In this document: positions 17,452 to 28,051 of the stretch, in pieces
Layout: each line of letters starts with the position of its first letter
Numbering within the stretch: position 1 is the first letter of the stretch
NCBI GenBank assembly: GCA_035621215.1
Contig: CP141729.1
Location: 2,626,944-2,690,943 of the forward strand
Direction of reading: 5' to 3'
Length of the DNA: 64,000 nt
From: Oscillospiraceae bacterium MB08-C2-2
Lineage (GTDB): Bacteria > Bacillota > Clostridia > Oscillospirales > Ruminococcaceae
Translations under genes and position numbers: made by a program
The notes under the pieces: model-generated
Databases searched by the model: none
What the model was told of the DNA's origin: nothing
The model's input: only the letters and a program-made list of their open reading frames with translations

Positions 17452-18420
17452 ATGAATCTGCATGGCAAGGATATCAAAATTTTCTCAGCCAACTCCAATC
17501 TTGCAGTGGCAAAGGGTATTGCCAAGAATCTGGGGCTGCCTGTAGGAAAAAGCGAGGTCACAGCCTTTGCTGATGGCGAAATATCGGTTTCCATCGGTGA
17601 ATCGGTGCGTGGATCGGATGTGTTTGTCATCCAGTCCACCTGTAAGCCTGTCAACAATCATATTATGGAGCTTCTGATTATGATTGATGCCTTCAAAAGG
17701 GCATCAGCCGGAAGAATTACAGCCGTTATCCCTTACTTTGGATATGCCCGCCAAGATCGCAAGGCCAAGGCCCGTGACCCCATTTCTGCCAAGCTGGTGG
17801 CCGATCTGATCACCGCCGCCGGGGCCGACCGGGTTCTGACCATGGATCTCCATGCTCCCCAAATTCAAGGCTTCTTTGATATTCCGGTGGATCACCTTCT
17901 GGGTGTTCCTCTGCTGGCTCCTTATTTCGCTAAGAAATTTAAGGGTCGGGAAGAAAACCTGGTTGTGGTTTCCCCTGATCTGGGCTCTGTAGCCCGGGCC
18001 CGCAAATTTGCCGAGCGTGTGGATGCACCTCTCGCCATTGTAGATAAGCGCCGCCCCAAGGCAAATGTTTCCGAAGTTATGAACATCATCGGTGATGTCA
18101 AGGATAAAACAGTGATTCTGGTGGACGATATGATTGATACTGCCGGAACCCTCTGCCACTCTGCCGAGGCTCTGGTGAAAATCGGCGGTGCCACCAAGGT
18201 GTATGCCTGTGCCACTCACGGCGTTCTCTCCCCGCCGGCTGTGGAGCGCATTCTTGCCAGCCCCATTGACCGCCTTGTTCTGCTGGATACCATTCCCATT
18301 CCCGAGCCTGCCATGGATGCTTTGGCCGATAAGCTGACCCTGCTTTCGGTGGCTCCTGTTTTTGCCGAAGCCATTGAGCGCATCTATGAGGATAAGCCGG
18401 TTTCCCCTTTGTTTATCTAA
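17452..18420 (+). CDS. prs: Ribose-phosphate pyrophosphokinase
   Basis: 322 residues from the ATG at 17452 with AAAGGGAG upstream; the longer frame from 17353 has no ribosome site. It contains [20 protein letters not shown] and the PRPP-binding [14 protein letters not shown] (about residues 223-236). It forms PRPP from ribose-5-phosphate and ATP for nucleotide, His and Trp synthesis. A short hairpin (GGTTTGC with GCAAACC at about 17269-17287) lies in the leader, without a T-run. Confidence 0.96.
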   Translation: MNLHGKDIKIFSANSNLAVAKGIAKNLGLPVGKSEVTAFADGEISVSIGESVRGSDVFVIQSTCKPVNNHIMELLIMIDAFKRASAGRITAVIPYFGYARQDRKAKARDPISAKLVADLITAAGADRVLTMDLHAPQIQGFFDIPVDHLLGVPLLAPYFAKKFKGREENLVVVSPDLGSVARARKFAERVDAPLAIVDKRRPKANVSEVMNIIGDVKDKTVILVDDMIDTAGTLCHSAEALVKIGGATKVYACATHGVLSPPAVERILASPIDRLVLLDTIPIPEPAMDALADKLTLLSVAPVFAEAIERIYEDKPVSPLFI

Positions 18421-18518
18421 GGCAGGCTTCGCCTCTCTCAACGGGCTTAGGTTGGTGATAATCTTTGCCCTTGTGCGCGCTGGCTCTCATAACCCAACCC
18501 GTTGGTGAAACCAAAAGC

Positions 18519-18901
18519 TTCGAGAGAATTGCAACGGATACAACCAAGAGCCGAGCCTAAAAGTTACAGTTAACCCAAGTTCGGCTCTGGGGGGTACCAA
18601 GGGGGAGCGAGACGCTTGCATTTTCTACGGAAAAGGCAACGGCCTTTCCTGCTACCAGAGAAGGTTTTTTTCTTTGATGACTTTCTTTTTCAGCCAAAAA
18701 GAAAGCCATTGCCTGTGCGGCATAAGCAAAAGAAAACCACGGGTTTATCCCCGCCGGAGGCTGGAGTGGGTTCATGGGGGAACTAGTTCCCCCATGAGGC
18801 GCTTCGTGGCTGAAGCTCTGCGAAAGCCACCTCTGCATTTTCCGCAGAAAATGCAAGCGACTGAAAGGATGTGCAAGCCGCACGGCATGAGTGCGGAAGT
18901 G
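18519..18901 (-). repeat. Repeat A, inverted copy interrupted by repeat B
   Basis: 18519-18611 is the reverse complement of the right half of the 29100-29273 copy (sharing ggttgtatccgt, ctcgg, and gtaccccccaga). 18863-18901 is the reverse complement of its left end (cttccgcactcatgccgtgc). The 250 nt between them replace the middle of repeat A. Confidence 0.7.
18613..18859. mobile_element. MITE-like repeat B with 22-nt terminal inverted repeats
   Basis: The ends CGCTTGCATTTTCTACGG... (18613-18634) and ...GCAGAAAATGCAAGCG (18838-18859) are inverted repeats with one mismatch. The inner 20 nt of each end is itself nearly palindromic. The body (247 nt) includes CATGGGGGAACTAGTTCCCC. It has no coding capacity. 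A related, inverted copy of the right half is at 51341-51448. No target duplication is obvious. Confidence 0.55.
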
Positions 18902-19225
18902 AAGAATTTCAACTATGTAGAGCCGTGGTAGGATATTTTATGGAATAATACTTCCATTGCAGTTTTCTCTGTGCCCAATGATAGAGCTTTGTCATCGAGT
19001 GGGGCATACCAATCTCCGCAGACTGTAGCTTAAATCGATTTTCTTTTGTGTCCTTTTCTTTTTTCCAAAAGCAAAGGAGGCGTCGCCTCTTTCATCGGGC
19101 TTGGGTGGGTAAGAATCGTTGCCGCTGTGCCCGATGATTGTGGTTTTCTTTTGACCGAGCTTTTCAAAATGTAACTCCCAGCGGGGCGGTGCTGCCGTCC
19201 CGCCCTGTTTTTATTGAGGTGACCA

Positions 19226-19840
19226 ATGTTTAAAAAGCTGTTTGGCTCCGCCGCCCCGGCCGCCGGTCCGGTGAATTGGCTGGTGGTGGGCCTTGGAAAT
19301 CCCGGCAGGGAATACGAGCAGACCCGCCACAATGCGGGTTTTATCGCTTTGGATTACATTGCCCGGGAAATGGGGATTCCCCTGAAAAAGGTTCGTTTTA
19401 AATCATGGTGCGGCGATGGCACCCTTGCCGGGCAGAGGGTTTTGCTGCTCAAGCCCAGCACCTATATGAACAACAGCGGCGAAGCCGTGGGGGAAGCGGC
19501 TTCCTTTTACAAAATCCCCCCTGAAAGAATTGTTATACTGTTTGATGATGTCTCCCTTGAGCCGGGGGCCATGCGCATACGCCGCGACGGCTCGGCCGGG
19601 GGGCACAACGGCATCAAAAGCATTTTGCAGCATCTGGGAAGCGACGCATTCCCCCGTGTTAAGATCGGGGTAGGCCAGAAGCCCAACCCCAGTTACGATA
19701 TGGCGGCGTGGGTCTTGGGCAAGCTTTCCTCCGAGGATACCAAGAAGATGGAGCCTCTCTGGGATGCCATTTACCAGAGCACACAGCTTATTGTAGGCGG
19801 CGATATCGCCGAGGCTATGAATCGATTTAACGGCAGGTAA
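19226..19840 (+). CDS. pth: Peptidyl-tRNA hydrolase
   Basis: 204 residues; the ATG at 19226 follows GAGGTGACC. The motif VVGLGNPGREYEQTRHNAGF (about 21-40) holds the catalytic His, and KPSTYMNNSG and GGHNGIKSI complete the family signature. It releases peptides from peptidyl-tRNA in the cytoplasm. A 17-residue N-terminal extension (FKKLFGSAAPAAG) precedes the usual start. It is followed after 3 nt by mfd, so the two are co-transcribed. Confidence 0.96.
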   Translation: MFKKLFGSAAPAAGPVNWLVVGLGNPGREYEQTRHNAGFIALDYIAREMGIPLKKVRFKSWCGDGTLAGQRVLLLKPSTYMNNSGEAVGEAASFYKIPPERIVILFDDVSLEPGAMRIRRDGSAGGHNGIKSILQHLGSDAFPRVKIGVGQKPNPSYDMAAWVLGKLSSEDTKKMEPLWDAIYQSTQLIVGGDIAEAMNRFNGR

Positions 19841-19843
19841 ACA

Positions 19844-22800
19844 ATGAAGCAATTCGCAAAGCTCCTTGAAGCAAGCCCCGAATACCGAAGCCTGCTGGCT
19901 GGCATCAAAGAGGGCCGATTCCCTCAGATGCTGGCAGGGCTGGCCACCATTCACAAAGCTGATTTTGTCTTTTCCCTGTGCAGGGGTTCAGAAAAATCGG
20001 CTCTTGTTGTTGCGCCCAACGAGCAGATGGCACTGCGCCTCTGTGGGGATATCAACGCTCTTTTTGGCTATGAGGCCGCCTTTTTCTACCCGGCCCGGGA
20101 GCTGAACTTCCGGGAGGTGGAGGGTGCCAGCCGTGAATATGAGCACGCCCGCCTGCGGGTTCTGGGGATGCTGGCCACTGGGGAATGCCCCATTGTGGTG
20201 GCCTCGGTGGAGGGGGCCGTGCAGTATACGCTGCCTCGGGAGGTGCTTACCGCCCGAACCCTCGCCCTTGAACCGGGTCAGGCCCATGATATCACCAAGC
20301 TGACCGCTCTTTTGGTCAGCGCCGGGTATGTCCGCTGTGAGCAGGTGGAGGGTGTTTCCCAGTTTTCGATTCGGGGCGGCATTCTGGATTTTTTCCCGCC
20401 TCACAGCCCCAGCCCTTACCGTGTGGAATTCTGGGGAGATGAAATTGATACCATCGCCTTCTTTCAGGTGGATACCCAGCGGCGGCTGGATACAGTGGAA
20501 AGTGCTGAAATTTTGCCTGCAAGAGAGCTTCTGCTGGATGCCCCCGACCGGTTTATTCCGTTCTTGGAGGGGATAAAGAAGGGCCTTTCAGGCAAATACG
20601 GCCAGCGAGCCAAGGAGCACATCGATCGTGATATCGGGCGGCTGGAGGGTGGGCTGTTCCCGGAAAGCCTTGACCGTTACCTGCCTCTGCTGTATGAAAA
20701 GCCCACAACTCTGTTCGACTATTGCACCGACCGCCTGCTGTTTGCCTGTGAGCCTGTTTCTATGAAGGAGCTGCTGAAAAACAGCGCATGGCAGCAGCAG
20801 GAAGATGTTAAGCTCCTCATGGAGGAAGGTATGCTCTTTAAGGGCTGCACCACCTTTGGGTTGGATTTTGTGGATGTGGCGGGTATTTTTCAAACCAGCT
20901 CCACCATTGTTATGGATAACTTCACCCGGCAGGTGCCGGAGCTGCGTCTGGCGGGGCTGCATACAGTCAACGCTGTGCAGCTTTCCTCTTGGAGTGGCGA
21001 ATACAGCTTCTTGGTGGAGGATCTCACCTCCTACATGGAGCGGGGCTATTGTGTCTGCATTTTTGCCGGAACACCCCGTGCCTGCTCGGCTCTGCTGGCC
21101 GATCTCACCCGGGATGGCTTTTCCGCTACCGTGATTCCCGACCCGGGCAAGCTGGTTCCCCGCAGTGTTTTCATTGTGGAAAACAGCCTCAGCGGCGGTT
21201 TTGAATACCCAGACCTGCGGCTGGCGGTGATCAGTCAGGCCAAGGGGGTTCAGCCCGCCCGAAAGAAAGCCAAGCGGGATAAACGTGGCCAGAAAATCAA
21301 AACCCTTGCGGATTTGCTGCCGGGGGATCATGTGGTTCATGCCTCCCACGGCATCGGGGTTTTCGAGGGCATTGTCAAGCGGGAAATGCAGGGCATTGTG
21401 AAGGATTATCTCAAAATCCGCTATGCAGGCACCGATACCCTTTTTGTACCGGTTACCCAGCTGGATCTTGTTTCCAAATACATCGGTGCTTCCTCCGAAG
21501 GCGGCAAGGTTCGCCTGAACAAGCTCAACTCGGTGGAATGGCAAAAAACCCGGGCAAGGGTTAAAGCCGCTGTTAAGGATATGGCCAAGGAGCTGATCGC
21601 TCTGTATGCCAAGCGGGCCTCTGCCAAGGGCTTCGCTTTTTCGCCGGATAACGATTGGCAGCGGGAGTTTGAGGAGCGCTTTCCCTTTGAGGAAACCGAT
21701 GACCAGCTCCGCTGCATTCAGGAAATCAAAGAGGATATGCAGAAATCCATGCCCATGGATCGGCTTCTCTGCGGGGATGTGGGCTTCGGCAAAACCGAGG
21801 TCGCTCTTCGGGCCGCCTTTAAGTGTGTGCTGGATGGCAAGCAGTGTGCGGTGCTGGTGCCCACCACCATTTTGGCGTGGCAGCACTTCCAGACCTTCAG
21901 CAAGCGGCTGGAGGGCTATCCGGTTACGGTTGAGCTGCTTTCCCGCTTTCGTTCCGCCAAGGATCAGGCCGAAACCGTTCGGCGTTTAAAGCGGGGCGAA
22001 GTGGACATTATTATTGGTACACACCGTGTGGTGCAAAAGGATATCCAGTTTAAGGATTTGGGGCTTTGCATCATCGATGAGGAGCAGCGCTTCGGCGTGG
22101 CTCATAAAGAAAAATTCAAGGAAATGCGGGCGGATGTGGATATGCTCACCCTTTCCGCCACGCCCATTCCCCGCACCCTGAACATGGCGATGTCCGGTAT
22201 ACGGGATATGTCCACCATTGAGGAGGCACCCCAAGACCGCCACCCAGTGCAGACCTATGTGCTGGAGCATGATATGGGTGTTATTGCGCAGGCTATCCAA
22301 AAGGAGCTGCGCCGGGGCGGGCAGGTTTTTTATCTCCACAACCGCATTGAATCCATTGATAGCTGCGTTTATAAGCTTCAGGAAATGATTCCCGAGGCCC
22401 GTATTGCTTCGGCTCACGGCAAAATCGGGGAGGAAGCTCTTTCCCGCATATGGAAGCAGATGGTGGAGCAGGAAATGGATATTCTGGTCTGCACCACCCT
22501 CATTGAATCCGGCATCGATATCCCCAACTGCAACACCCTGATTATCGAGGATGCCGACCGTATGGGTCTTTCCCAGCTGTATCAGCTTAGGGGGCGGGTT
22601 GGACGTTCCACCCGGCGGGCCTATGCTTATTTCACCTTCAAGCGGGGCAAGGCTCTTTCCGAAATCTCCACCAAGCGGCTGGCGGCGATCCGGGAATTTA
22701 CAGCCTTTGGTTCCGGTTTCCGCATTGCTATGCGTGATCTGGAAATTCGAGGGGCAGGCAACATTTTGGGTTCTCAACAGCATGGCCACATGGAAGCGGT

Positions 22801-23302
22801 GGGATACGACCTTTATCTCAAGCTGCTCAGCGAGGCAGTGGGCGAGGAAAAAGGACAGCCGGCCTCCGCCATGGCCGGGGAATGCCTCATCGATATTCGC
22901 ATCAGCGCCCATATACCGGAGGATTACATTGATTCTTTGGCCCAGCGCATTGATGTCTACAAAAAAATCGCCGCTGTTACCTCCAAAGAGGACTCCATGG
23001 ATGTAACCGATGAGCTGATTGACCGATTCGGCGATCCCCCGGAGGCGGTCAAGGGTCTGCTGGATGTGGCGCTGATCCGCAACACAGCTTCTTCACTGGG
23101 CTTTATGGAAATATCCCAGCGGGATGACCGAATTCTCATGTACCCGCAAGTGCTGGATATGGAGCTGGCGGCCAAGGCGGCGCAGAAGCTGCGGGGTCGG
23201 GTTCTGGTCAGTGCGGGAGCAAAGCCTTATCTTTCGGTGAAAGTTTTGCCGGGCAAGGGGCCCATAGATGCTATCCGAGAGGCGTTGGAGAGCATGAGTT
23301 AA
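19844..23302 (+). CDS. mfd: Transcription-repair coupling factor
   Basis: 1152 residues, the usual length. UvrB-like N-terminal domain ([40 protein letters not shown]), an RNA polymerase-interacting domain ([16 protein letters not shown]), and the translocase with [14 protein letters not shown] (Walker A, about 645), DEEQRFGV (Walker B) and LRGRVGRS (motif VI). A TRCF C-terminal domain follows. It removes RNA polymerase stalled at lesions and recruits UvrA. The 3-nt gap after pth implies one operon. Confidence 0.98.
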   Translation: MKQFAKLLEASPEYRSLLAGIKEGRFPQMLAGLATIHKADFVFSLCRGSEKSALVVAPNEQMALRLCGDINALFGYEAAFFYPARELNFREVEGASREYEHARLRVLGMLATGECPIVVASVEGAVQYTLPREVLTARTLALEPGQAHDITKLTALLVSAGYVRCEQVEGVSQFSIRGGILDFFPPHSPSPYRVEFWGDEIDTIAFFQVDTQRRLDTVESAEILPARELLLDAPDRFIPFLEGIKKGLSGKYGQRAKEHIDRDIGRLEGGLFPESLDRYLPLLYEKPTTLFDYCTDRLLFACEPVSMKELLKNSAWQQQEDVKLLMEEGMLFKGCTTFGLDFVDVAGIFQTSSTIVMDNFTRQVPELRLAGLHTVNAVQLSSWSGEYSFLVEDLTSYMERGYCVCIFAGTPRACSALLADLTRDGFSATVIPDPGKLVPRSVFIVENSLSGGFEYPDLRLAVISQAKGVQPARKKAKRDKRGQKIKTLADLLPGDHVVHASHGIGVFEGIVKREMQGIVKDYLKIRYAGTDTLFVPVTQLDLVSKYIGASSEGGKVRLNKLNSVEWQKTRARVKAAVKDMAKELIALYAKRASAKGFAFSPDNDWQREFEERFPFEETDDQLRCIQEIKEDMQKSMPMDRLLCGDVGFGKTEVALRAAFKCVLDGKQCAVLVPTTILAWQHFQTFSKRLEGYPVTVELLSRFRSAKDQAETVRRLKRGEVDIIIGTHRVVQKDIQFKDLGLCIIDEEQRFGVAHKEKFKEMRADVDMLTLSATPIPRTLNMAMSGIRDMSTIEEAPQDRHPVQTYVLEHDMGVIAQAIQKELRRGGQVFYLHNRIESIDSCVYKLQEMIPEARIASAHGKIGEEALSRIWKQMVEQEMDILVCTTLIESGIDIPNCNTLIIEDADRMGLSQLYQLRGRVGRSTRRAYAYFTFKRGKALSEISTKRLAAIREFTAFGSGFRIAMRDLEIRGAGNILGSQQHGHMEAVGYDLYLKLLSEAVGEEKGQPASAMAGECLIDIRISAHIPEDYIDSLAQRIDVYKKIAAVTSKEDSMDVTDELIDRFGDPPEAVKGLLDVALIRNTASSLGFMEISQRDDRILMYPQVLDMELAAKAAQKLRGRVLVSAGAKPYLSVKVLPGKGPIDAIREALESMS

Positions 23303-23351
23303 CAGCTTTTTTCAGAAAAAGAGAATTTTTTAGCCAAAATACGCCAAAATC

Positions 23352-23380
23352 TGGACATTTGGCCGGACAGGCTGTATAAT
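23352..23380 (+). promoter_or_regulatory. Sigma-A promoter for the lipoprotein gene
   Basis: TGGACA (23352-23357), 17 nt spacer, TATAAT (23375-23380), 41 nt before the start codon. Confidence 0.7.
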
Positions 23381-23421
23381 AAGTTAGTATGCAACCATAC
23401 GCAATAACAGGAGGACTATGA

Positions 23422-24477
23422 ATGAGTGGAATAAAACGCTGCCTTGCCGTGGTTTTGGCGGGGATTATGCTTCTGGGAGCCACAGCCTGTGGTGCGGGCA
23501 ATACACAGTGGGCTCTTCGGGCCGATGATCTGGAGGTTTCGCCGGGTGTATATATTTTCGGGCAGATCAATGCTTTTGGCGAGGCTCAAAACATTCTAGC
23601 GGCAAAGCAGGTTCTGGCAACCAGTGCCCCAACACTGGATGAAGTTCTCAAGGCCGATATTGAGGGAAAATCCGGAAAAGATTGGATCAACGAAAAGGCC
23701 CTGAACTATGCGAAGCAATATTTAGCCGCTGAAAAGCAGTTTGCTGAAAAGGGACTTTCTCTTTCCCCAGAGGTTACCGCAGAAGTGGAAAGCTCGGTTA
23801 GCTATATGTGGGAAGCCAATGAGGATCTTTACACCAAGAGCGGTGTTTCTAAGGAATCCCTGCGGAAATACCTGACCAACCAATACAAGCGGGGCGAGAT
23901 TTTCACGGCCTCGGATATTGCCTTCACCGATGAGGAAATCAAAGAGTATTTCACTAAGGAATATGCCAAGATCAAATACATCGATTTCGCGCTCCCCGCT
24001 GAGGGAGAAGAAGGCTATGAAGAGAAGATGGCCGCTGTCCGTGCGGATGTTGAGCGCTATAAGGCACGGGTTGAGGCAGGCGAAAACTTTGAACAGCTGA
24101 TCTTTGAAAACACTAAGGAATACTATGAATCCACAGGCAGCACCACCGAAGCCAAATTGGCTGAGGAAGGCGAATATGATCTGCTCTTCTCCCGCAGCCA
24201 AGCGGTTCAGTATGGCCAGAACTTTGGGCCTGCCGCCTTTGATCTGGAAATCGGTGCGGTTTCCGTTGTGGAAGAGAAAGCCTTTATCTATATCATAAAG
24301 CGCATCAGCCCTCTGGATAAACCCGAGGAGTTGGAAAACTACCGCCAGACCCTTGTGAGTGCCATGAACAACGATGCATTCCAGAAGCTGTTGGATGAAT
24401 GGGTAGCCGGTATGACCTTTACCACCAACGATGCCGCGCTAAAAAAATATACGCCCAACAAACTTAAAATTTCTTAA
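23422..24477 (+). CDS. SurA/PrsA-like lipoprotein
   Basis: 351 residues; the ATG at 23422 follows AGGAGGACTATGA. A signal peptide ends in the lipobox LGATAC (Cys about residue 19), so the protein should be anchored to the outer face of the membrane. The helical SurA_N-like region (WINEKALNYAKQYLAAEKQF; EESLRKYL-type helices) is followed by a region resembling a parvulin domain (EIKEYFTKEYAKIKYI ... FGPAAFDLEIG). Foldase/peptidyl-prolyl isomerase genes often follow mfd in clostridia. Isomerase activity is not certain because the rotamase core is weak. Confidence 0.7.
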   Translation: MSGIKRCLAVVLAGIMLLGATACGAGNTQWALRADDLEVSPGVYIFGQINAFGEAQNILAAKQVLATSAPTLDEVLKADIEGKSGKDWINEKALNYAKQYLAAEKQFAEKGLSLSPEVTAEVESSVSYMWEANEDLYTKSGVSKESLRKYLTNQYKRGEIFTASDIAFTDEEIKEYFTKEYAKIKYIDFALPAEGEEGYEEKMAAVRADVERYKARVEAGENFEQLIFENTKEYYESTGSTTEAKLAEEGEYDLLFSRSQAVQYGQNFGPAAFDLEIGAVSVVEEKAFIYIIKRISPLDKPEELENYRQTLVSAMNNDAFQKLLDEWVAGMTFTTNDAALKKYTPNKLKIS

Positions 24478-24491
24478 TCCATTTGAATCCG

Positions 24492-24530
24492 AAGGACAGT
24501 TGCCGATAAAAAGGTGCTGTCCTTTTTTTT
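24492..24530 (+). terminator. Terminator after the lipoprotein gene
   Basis: Stem AAGGACAG (24492-24499) with CTGTCCTT (24517-24524), followed by a T-run. Confidence 0.8.
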
Positions 24531-24895
24531 ATGAAAAAAGCTCCAAAAAGATGCAATGGAATTTGTATCAAAGGGCTGTAATGCGGTGCGGGTGTATCCG
24601 CATGAAATCATTCTTCATCTTTCTTCGAGATGTTTTTTTCTGTGGGCCTGCCCTGCGCACATAAAAAAGGAACCTGTTTTATGTGCAAATGACCATAGTA
24701 TGAATTTCTCTTTTTTGGGGAAAATTATATTGCACTTTGTGATGAAAACGTTTATAATATTATCTATATACCTAAGCGGCTTTGGCCAGGGGGCTTCTGG
24801 TGCCACTCTGGCGGATTCCCCTAGGATGTGTTCCAGCAGGAATGCCCGAGAAAGCCTTGACTTGTGATGATTAAAAACAGAAGGGACAAAAGTGT
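24531..24895. other. Gap before the small acidic membrane protein
   Basis: About 365 nt with no credible gene. It contains the promoter at 24730-24758. The 137 nt from that promoter to the start codon includes a GC-rich stretch but no clear terminator or riboswitch. Confidence 0.4.
24730..24758 (+). promoter_or_regulatory. Sigma-A promoter
   Basis: TTGCAC (24730-24735), 17 nt, TATAAT (24753-24758). It precedes the 79-residue membrane protein with a 5' leader of about 130 nt. Confidence 0.75.
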
Positions 24896-25135
24896 ATGAA
24901 AAAGAGTGTATTTATTTCTGCGGTTGCTTTGTTTGTTGCAGCTGTGGGCGTTGTGATCGCCCTGACTGCTTATTTTAAAAATAAAAACAGCTATCTCTAT
25001 GAGGATGACGACGATTTTCTCTTTGATGATCCCGATGATCTTGAGTATTATACTTCTGAAGCCGATGATCTCCCCGAAGAGGAAGAGCCTGAGGATGAGG
25101 ATCTGGATACCCCTGTGCAGGGTTCTGACGAATAA
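24896..25135 (+). CDS. Small single-pass membrane protein with acidic tail
   Basis: 79 residues. One N-terminal membrane helix (about residues 5-27) is followed by a strongly acidic tail with about half Asp/Glu (YEDDDDFLFDDPDDLEYY, then EEEEPEDEDLD). It has its own promoter and terminator, which supports a real gene despite the short length. The ribosome site (AGAAGGGACAAAAGTGT) is moderate. No family recognised; orientation and function unknown. Confidence 0.65.
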   Translation: MKKSVFISAVALFVAAVGVVIALTAYFKNKNSYLYEDDDDFLFDDPDDLEYYTSEADDLPEEEEPEDEDLDTPVQGSDE

Positions 25136-25180
25136 GTTTTTTCCTAGCCATGTAAGAAGCTTTCTTTTACACAGCTTGCC

Positions 25181-25219
25181 AAGAACCGGCCGCTCGCATT
25201 GCGAATGGCTGGTTCTTTT
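25181..25219 (+). terminator. Terminator
   Basis: AAGAACCGGCC (25181-25191) pairs with GGCTGGTTCTT (25207-25217), then TT; located 45 nt after the stop of the small membrane protein gene. Confidence 0.65.
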
Positions 25220-25394
25220 GTCATATTGGCTATCAAAAGCGAAGGCCCCACGCGGCTTTGATTTATGTGGTATATGAAAGGAAATCCATCCAAATGGGGA
25301 GGATGTCCACAGAAAAGGTCTACTGCACTTTTGGCGGTTCAGCTGTTTATAGGGTAGAAAAGTCCCCAAAACCTTTTCCTCTTGATGCAAGGGC

Positions 25395-25423
25395 TTGCTA
25401 AGAATACTCACCCATGTTATACT
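25395..25423 (+). promoter_or_regulatory. Sigma-A promoter for the Rrf2 gene
   Basis: TTGCTA (25395-25400), 17 nt, TATACT (25418-25423), 32 nt before the proposed CTG start. Confidence 0.7.
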
Positions 25424-25455
25424 GAAATACACCAACTGATTTGAGGTGACCTGAA

Positions 25456-25896
25456 CTGAAGGTTTCAACAAAAGGGCGCTATGCCCTGCGGATGCTGCTT
25501 GATTTGGCAGAAAATAAGGATAAGGGCTTTATTGCCCTCAAGGATATTGCCGAGCGGCAAAACATATCCAAAAAATATTTGGAGCATATTGTCAGCCTTC
25601 TTGGTCAATCCAATGTTTTGCGGGCCAATCGGGGCTATCAAGGCGGCTATATGCTGGCACAGGAGCCCAGTGAATATACAGTGGGCCAGATTTTGCGCAT
25701 TACAGAGGGATCATTTGTCCCGGTTGCCTGCATGGAGGATGAGCCCAACCGCTGCGACCGAAAGGATTTTTGTATGACCTTGCCTGTATGGGAGGGTCTT
25801 GGCCGGGTGATGGAGGATTATTTGAATCACATCACGCTGCAGGATATTCTGGATAGTGCCAATCAGAGGCAGGATGCCGCCTTGGCACATGAATAA
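25456..25896 (+). CDS. Rrf2-family Fe-S regulator, apparent CTG start
   Basis: 146 residues. The frame reads L-KVSTKGRYALRMLLDLAE, the near-invariant Rrf2/CymR N-terminus, only if translation starts at the CTG at 25456, nine bases after GAGG. An in-frame TGA at 25447 blocks any longer form. The first ATG (25492) would delete 12 residues of the winged helix. Three cysteines (CMEDEPNRCDRKDFC, about residues 93-107) match the Fe-S or redox-sensing loop of IscR/Rrf2 proteins. The likely role is control of cysteine or Fe-S metabolism; targets are not visible. Confidence 0.85.
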   Translation: MKVSTKGRYALRMLLDLAENKDKGFIALKDIAERQNISKKYLEHIVSLLGQSNVLRANRGYQGGYMLAQEPSEYTVGQILRITEGSFVPVACMEDEPNRCDRKDFCMTLPVWEGLGRVMEDYLNHITLQDILDSANQRQDAALAHE

Positions 25897-25987
25897 AATA
25901 TTGGTACGGGATTGATTTTTATAGTGTGAAAAAGGCCGGCACCGTTTTTTGTGGAGGCCTTTGCTGTAACCATTAAGCAAAGCCATT

Positions 25988-26030
25988 AAAAAAGGAGCCG
26001 CACAGTGAAAACTGTGTGGCTCCTTTTTTA
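25988..26030. terminator. Bidirectional terminator between the Rrf2 gene and typA
   Basis: AAAGGAGCCGCACAGT pairs with ACTGTGTGGCTCCTTT, with A's before and T's after, so it can serve both converging genes. Confidence 0.85.
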
Positions 26031-26059
26031 ATTATGGCAAACGGCGAATGCTGTTGTTT

Positions 26060-27871
26060 CTATTTAGCCTTCATGCGCAGCTGGCGGCTCAAAATTCGCT
26101 TGCGCAGGCGAATGTTTTTGGGGGTTACCTCGATAAGCTCATCATCGGCGATAAACTCCAAGGATTCTTCGAGACTCATGTTGCGGTAGGGAATCAGGCG
26201 CAGAGCCTCATCCGAACCACTGGCCCGCATGTTGGTAACATGCTTTTTCTTGCAGACGTTAACAGTTAAATCCTCGGCCTTGGGGGAAAGGCCCACAATC
26301 ATACCCTCGTAAACCGGTGTGCCGGGGCCGATGAACAAAACACCACGCTCCTGTGCGTTGTAGAGGCCGTAGGTTACTGCCTCACCGGGTTCAAAGGCAA
26401 TAAGAGCGCCGGTACGCTGGGCGGCGATTTCACCCTTATGGGGCTTGTAGCTGTCAAACACCGAGCTGAGAATGCCTTCACCCTTGGTGTCGGTGAGGAA
26501 TTCGTTGCGATAACCAAAGAGACCCCGGGAAGGAATAATAAACTCCAGACGCATCCGGCTGCCCTGAGGGGCCATGTGCATCAGCTCGCCCTTGCGGGGG
26601 CCCATTTTTTCCATGACAGCGCCCACGGCGGTTTCGGGGCAGTCAATGACCAGCTTTTCAAAGGGCTCGCATTTTACACCCTCAACCTCCCGGTAAAGAA
26701 CACGGGGGGTGCTCACCTGAAATTCAAAGCCTTCACGGCGCATGGTTTCAATGAGGATAGAAAGATGCATCTCGCCACGGCCGGAAACATTAAAGCTCTC
26801 GGTGCTGTCGGTTTCGGCAACACGCAGCGAAACATCCTTGAGAAGTTCCCGGAACAACCGCTCACGCAGGTGGCGGGAGGTGACGAATTTACCCTCCTGA
26901 CCGGCAAAAGGGCTATCGTTGACCGAAAAGGTCATTTCCACTGTGGGTTCAGAAATTTTTACAAAAGGTAGCGGCTCGGGCGCCGTCATGTTTCCACAAA
27001 TGGTGTTGCCGATGTTGATATTTTCAAGGCCGGAGACACACACAATATCCCCCACCTTGGCAGAGGCGGTGGCCACACGGCTCAGTCCCTGAATTTCATA
27101 GAGATTTACCAGCTTGCCCCGATAGGGAGAGATGCTCTGGTGCCAGTCGCAGACCATGCATTCCTGCCCTTGGTTCAGAGTGCCGGCTTCAATGCGTCCA
27201 ATGGCGATGCGCCCTACATATTCATTGTAGTCAATGGAGGAAACCAGCATTTGCAGAGGGACGGTATCGTCCCCTTCGGGTGCCGGAATGTAATCCAGAA
27301 TGGTATCGAAAAGAACAGTGAGGTCTTCATCCTGTGAATCCACGCTCTTAGAAGCTGTGCCAGCACGGCCAGAGCAGTAAATAACCGGGCTGTAAAGCTG
27401 CTCTTCGTTGGCTTCCAGGTCCATTAACAGCTCCAGAACCTCACCCTCAATTTCCTGCGCACGGGCATCGGGGCGGTCCACTTTATTGACCACCACAATA
27501 ACCCGGTGGCCTAGGTCTAGGGCCTTTTGCAGAACAAAACGTGTTTGGGGCATAGCGCCTTCAAAGGCATCCACCAAGAGAAGAACGCCGTTGACCATTT
27601 TCAGCACACGTTCCACTTCGCCGCCGAAATCAGCATGCCCGGGTGTATCCACAATGTTGATTTTGACTCCGTTATAGGTAACGGAGGTGTTTTTTGCCAA
27701 AATGGTAATGCCCCGCTCCCGCTCCAGGTCGCCGGAATCCATAACACGGTCGGCTACAACCTGGTTTTCACGGAAAGCGCCGCCCTGTTTGAGCATTTCA
27801 TCCACCAGAGTGGTCTTGCCATGGTCGACGTGGGCAATAATTGCCACGTTGCGTAAATCTTCTCTAATCAA
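26060..27871 (-). CDS. typA: Ribosome-associated GTPase TypA/BipA
   Basis: 603 residues from the TTG at 27871, ten bases after AAGGGG, giving [22 protein letters not shown]; the longer frame to 27967 has no ribosome site. G1 [11 protein letters not shown]2 RERGITI, G3 [13 protein letters not shown] and G4 NKVD are all present, followed by EF-G-like domains and the BipA C-terminus. It assists ribosome assembly and stress growth. It stands alone, converging on the Rrf2 gene. Confidence 0.96.
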   Translation of the reverse strand: MIREDLRNVAIIAHVDHGKTTLVDEMLKQGGAFRENQVVADRVMDSGDLERERGITILAKNTSVTYNGVKINIVDTPGHADFGGEVERVLKMVNGVLLLVDAFEGAMPQTRFVLQKALDLGHRVIVVVNKVDRPDARAQEIEGEVLELLMDLEANEEQLYSPVIYCSGRAGTASKSVDSQDEDLTVLFDTILDYIPAPEGDDTVPLQMLVSSIDYNEYVGRIAIGRIEAGTLNQGQECMVCDWHQSISPYRGKLVNLYEIQGLSRVATASAKVGDIVCVSGLENINIGNTICGNMTAPEPLPFVKISEPTVEMTFSVNDSPFAGQEGKFVTSRHLRERLFRELLKDVSLRVAETDSTESFNVSGRGEMHLSILIETMRREGFEFQVSTPRVLYREVEGVKCEPFEKLVIDCPETAVGAVMEKMGPRKGELMHMAPQGSRMRLEFIIPSRGLFGYRNEFLTDTKGEGILSSVFDSYKPHKGEIAAQRTGALIAFEPGEAVTYGLYNAQERGVLFIGPGTPVYEGMIVGLSPKAEDLTVNVCKKKHVTNMRASGSDEALRLIPYRNMSLEESLEFIADDELIEVTPKNIRLRKRILSRQLRMKAK

Positions 27872-28051
27872 AAATTGATTTCCCCTTTTTTTTGAGTATC
27901 CTGTGAAACACAAAGATGACCGCACCCAGCAAATGAGTGCGGTTAAACAGACAGCCGGATTTTTCAACTCACCCAGTATACATGAAAATTGGCCGAAACA
28001 CCAGCTTTTTTAAATAAATTTGGCTAATATAACGAAAATTTCCAATTCCGC

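Larger units (their letters stand above)
18421..19225. other. Gene-free region filled with palindromic repeats
   Basis: 805 nt between prs and pth. It holds one interrupted copy of repeat A (18519-18901) with repeat B inserted in it (18613-18859). A further duplicated stretch compares 18421-18490 with 19078-19140: both read cgcctcT.tcA.CGGGCTT.GG and continue similarly. No convincing coding frame. Confidence 0.6.
25136..25455. other. Gap between the small membrane protein and the Rrf2 gene
   Basis: 320 nt holding a terminator (25181-25219) and the Rrf2 promoter (25395-25423). The 175 nt between them show no gene or clear structure. Confidence 0.4.
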
